Shown here: piece after piece, positions 5,185 through 6,742 of the stretch
How the letters are laid out: each line of letters begins with the position of its first letter
Numbering within the stretch: the first letter of the stretch is position 1
Source of the DNA: Sphingobacterium sp.
Lineage (GTDB): Bacteria > Bacteroidota > Bacteroidia > SpSt-205
Assembly: GCA_028276345.1 (NCBI GenBank)
Contig: JAPYWM010000072.1
Span: 1 to 6,742 of the forward strand
DNA: 6,742 nucleotides
Direction of reading: 5' to 3'
The notes under the pieces: generated by a model
What the model was told of the DNA's origin: nothing
Seen by the model: the letters and a program-made list of their open reading frames with translations, nothing else
Databases searched by the model: none
Program-made: the position numbers and the translations under genes

Positions 5185-6742
5185 ATGCTACGACTGGCCA
5201 AAACATGGGAAGCGGAGCGCTTGGAAGCCGTCTGGAAAGAAGCCGGCCTCCTGAAAGGCAGCTACACCCCGCCCCGCATCATAAACAACCTCACCTGGGA
5301 CAGCCGGCTGATGCATGGCGGCGGCGAAACGCTCTTTTTAGCGCTACGGGGCGTGCGGGATGGCCATGCGTTTATCGGTGAGGCGCTGGCTCGAGGTGCT
5401 TCCGCTGCCCTCATGGAAAAAGCGCTTCCTTTCCCCGGCTGGGTGGTGAAAAGCACCTGGGACGCGCTCTACAGCTGGGCTACCGCCTGGCGCAACGAAC
5501 TGCACTATCCCCTCTTAGCCATTACCGGCGGAGCGGGCAAAACTTGGATAAAAGAGTGGCTTTACCAGCTTTTAGACCCGTGGGGGGTAGTTCGGAGTCC
5601 GCAGAGCTTCAATAGCCGGTTAGGGATACCGCTCAGTATCCTGAGCTTTTCGCCTGAGGCGCAGCTGGGGCTTGTAGAAGTAGCGATCTCCGGGGCGGAG
5701 GAAATGCCTCCCCGGGCTGCGCTCATACGGCCCCGGTATGCCATCTGGACTCCCCTTACACCGGGACATATTCAAACCTTCGGTGCCATAGATAAGCTCC
5801 TCTCTGCTTACGAGCCCCTCCTCTCGCCATGCGAATGGGTCATCGCTTGGGAAGACGAGGCACTAAGGCATCGGCTAACCGGCCTGGGCAAGCGGTGGTA
5901 CTGGGTAGGTCCGGGAAAGCAGGCTGACTTTCGGGTAGAAGCGGAGGAAGGGCGCATAGTCCGGTGGCGACCGCTGGAGGGGGAGCTTCAAGAGGTGGTA
6001 CTCCCCGATGAGCGTCCGATAGCGCGGCAAAATGCGCTGATAGCAGCAGCAGCGGCTGTTTTACTGGGCGTTTCGCCGGGGGAAGTGGCCCAGAAAGTAG
6101 CTTATCTTTCGCCTTTACCGCATCGGCGGGAATGGCTTCAGCTTGGAGGTGGGCGGTACCTGCTCAATGACAGTTATCACGGGGATACCGCTTCGGCGGT
6201 GGAGGTTTTAGAGGAGTTTGCGCAGATGCCTTTTGCGCGCAAGGTGGTGATTTTTGGGGGGCTTTCGCCGTATACAGTGCAAGCGCATGGGCCCGTGGTG
6301 GAGCAGCTTCAGAGGCATTTTTCGCCGCAGGCGGTGCACTTGATCGGCTCGGAATGGGCCCCTTACAAGTGGGGACAGCAGTATGCCGATGTAGAGGATT
6401 TCTTGCGGCGGGGAACTTGGGCAGGGGAAGCGATCCTATTGAAGGGCGGACATCGGTATCGGCTTTTTGAGCGGGTTTTGCCGGTGCTTTTGGGGCGAAC
6501 GGTCGGACCGATGCTGCGCGTGGATTTATCGGCCATGCAGGCCAATCTCCGCCGATTACGGGCTGCCCTCCCCCCGCACACCCGAATTGTCGCCGTCCTG
6601 AAAGCCGAGGCCTATGGGCAGGGCGGGGCTGTGATCAGTGCATTTTTAGCGCGACAGGGCGTAGCCGGAGCAGCCGTAGCTTTCATTCCCGAGGGGCTCG
6701 CCCTCCGAAAGGCGGGCTTTACGCTGCCGATATGGGTATTTT
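5185..6742 (+). CDS. murF: MurF-Alr fusion (UDP-MurNAc-tripeptide:D-Ala-D-Ala ligase / alanine racemase), 3' truncated
   Basis: This frame is open from ATG 5185 to the right edge (519 codons). The MurF part should add D-Ala-D-Ala to the UDP-MurNAc-tripeptide in the cytoplasm. The N-terminal UDP-substrate domain (about 1-105) shows TWDSR (37-41), FLALRG and DGHAFI. The central ATPase domain (about 106-310) has the P-loop GGAGKT (115-120), then RSPQSFNSRLGIPLS, Glu165, and His195. The C-terminal domain (about 311-437) shows LNDSYHGD (327-334) and ILLKGGHRY (417-425). The alanine racemase domain begins near residue 443 (LRVDLSAMQANL) and shows the PLP site VLKAEAYGQG with Lys473, then PEGLALRKAGFTLPIWVF, where the window ends. 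Such fusions are characteristic of Bacteroidota and would supply D-Ala beside its consumer. Several MurF motifs deviate from the family: SN replaced by GA in the P-loop, a TNIG-type motif lost before His195, and Tyr209 at the expected carbamoylated-lysine position. It starts 1 base after the protease stop, with no Shine-Dalgarno. Confidence 0.92.
   Translation, partial: MLRLAKTWEAERLEAVWKEAGLLKGSYTPPRIINNLTWDSRLMHGGGETLFLALRGVRDGHAFIGEALARGASAALMEKALPFPGWVVKSTWDALYSWATAWRNELHYPLLAITGGAGKTWIKEWLYQLLDPWGVVRSPQSFNSRLGIPLSILSFSPEAQLGLVEVAISGAEEMPPRAALIRPRYAIWTPLTPGHIQTFGAIDKLLSAYEPLLSPCEWVIAWEDEALRHRLTGLGKRWYWVGPGKQADFRVEAEEGRIVRWRPLEGELQEVVLPDERPIARQNALIAAAAAVLLGVSPGEVAQKVAYLSPLPHRREWLQLGGGRYLLNDSYHGDTASAVEVLEEFAQMPFARKVVIFGGLSPYTVQAHGPVVEQLQRHFSPQAVHLIGSEWAPYKWGQQYADVEDFLRRGTWAGEAILLKGGHRYRLFERVLPVLLGRTVGPMLRVDLSAMQANLRRLRAALPPHTRIVAVLKAEAYGQGGAVISAFLARQGVAGAAVAFIPEGLALRKAGFTLPIWVF

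Noticed and set aside
5185..5560. Possible frameshift in murF, given the odd P-loop
   Set aside because: The frame stays open across the whole MurF domain into Alr, with recognisable motifs on both sides, so the changes are substitutions.

Overview
The window looks like a chromosomal segment of a member of the Bacteroidota, possibly an uncultured or deep-branching lineage. Four independent signs point there. One is a single reading frame joining MurF to alanine racemase, an arrangement typical of this phylum. The second is TAnnTTTG promoter boxes, the phylum's -7 element. The third is the absence of Shine-Dalgarno sequences before every start codon. The fourth is a cluster of D-T-x sequons, the Bacteroidota O-glycosylation signal, in an extracytoplasmic linker. 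No RNA gene, mobile element, CRISPR array or clear terminator was seen.

Layout. Bases 1-1573 (minus strand) hold a DUF2079 polytopic membrane protein, probably a GT-C-fold glycosyltransferase-like enzyme; its last few codons lie beyond the left edge. Bases 1574-1790 are a divergent intergenic region with one TAACTTTG box pointing each way, each only 5-7 bases from its start codon, plus an inverted repeat. Bases 1791-6742 (plus strand) hold four tightly packed genes with gaps of 3, 3 and 1 bases. They are a NifS/IscS-type cysteine desulfurase, a transmembrane Hanks-type Ser/Thr kinase, a CPBP (CAAX-type) intramembrane protease, and a MurF-Alr fusion cut by the right edge within the Alr domain.

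How they may work together. The four plus-strand genes are probably one operon read from the single promoter before the desulfurase. Three of them act at or for the envelope: MurF-Alr makes the peptidoglycan precursor and D-Ala, the kinase spans the membrane with an exported C-terminal domain, and the protease cuts within the membrane. A kinase/protease module tied to cell-wall synthesis is a reasonable hypothesis, but it rests on context only. The desulfurase is a general sulfur donor with no Fe-S assembly partner visible here.

The points most worth checking are the two likely leaderless promoters facing each other, the degenerate MurF active-site motifs, the three-sequon cluster just outside the kinase's membrane segment, and an unusual block-like switch in synonymous codons inside the kinase gene. 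I found no clear evidence for a wholly new biological system.
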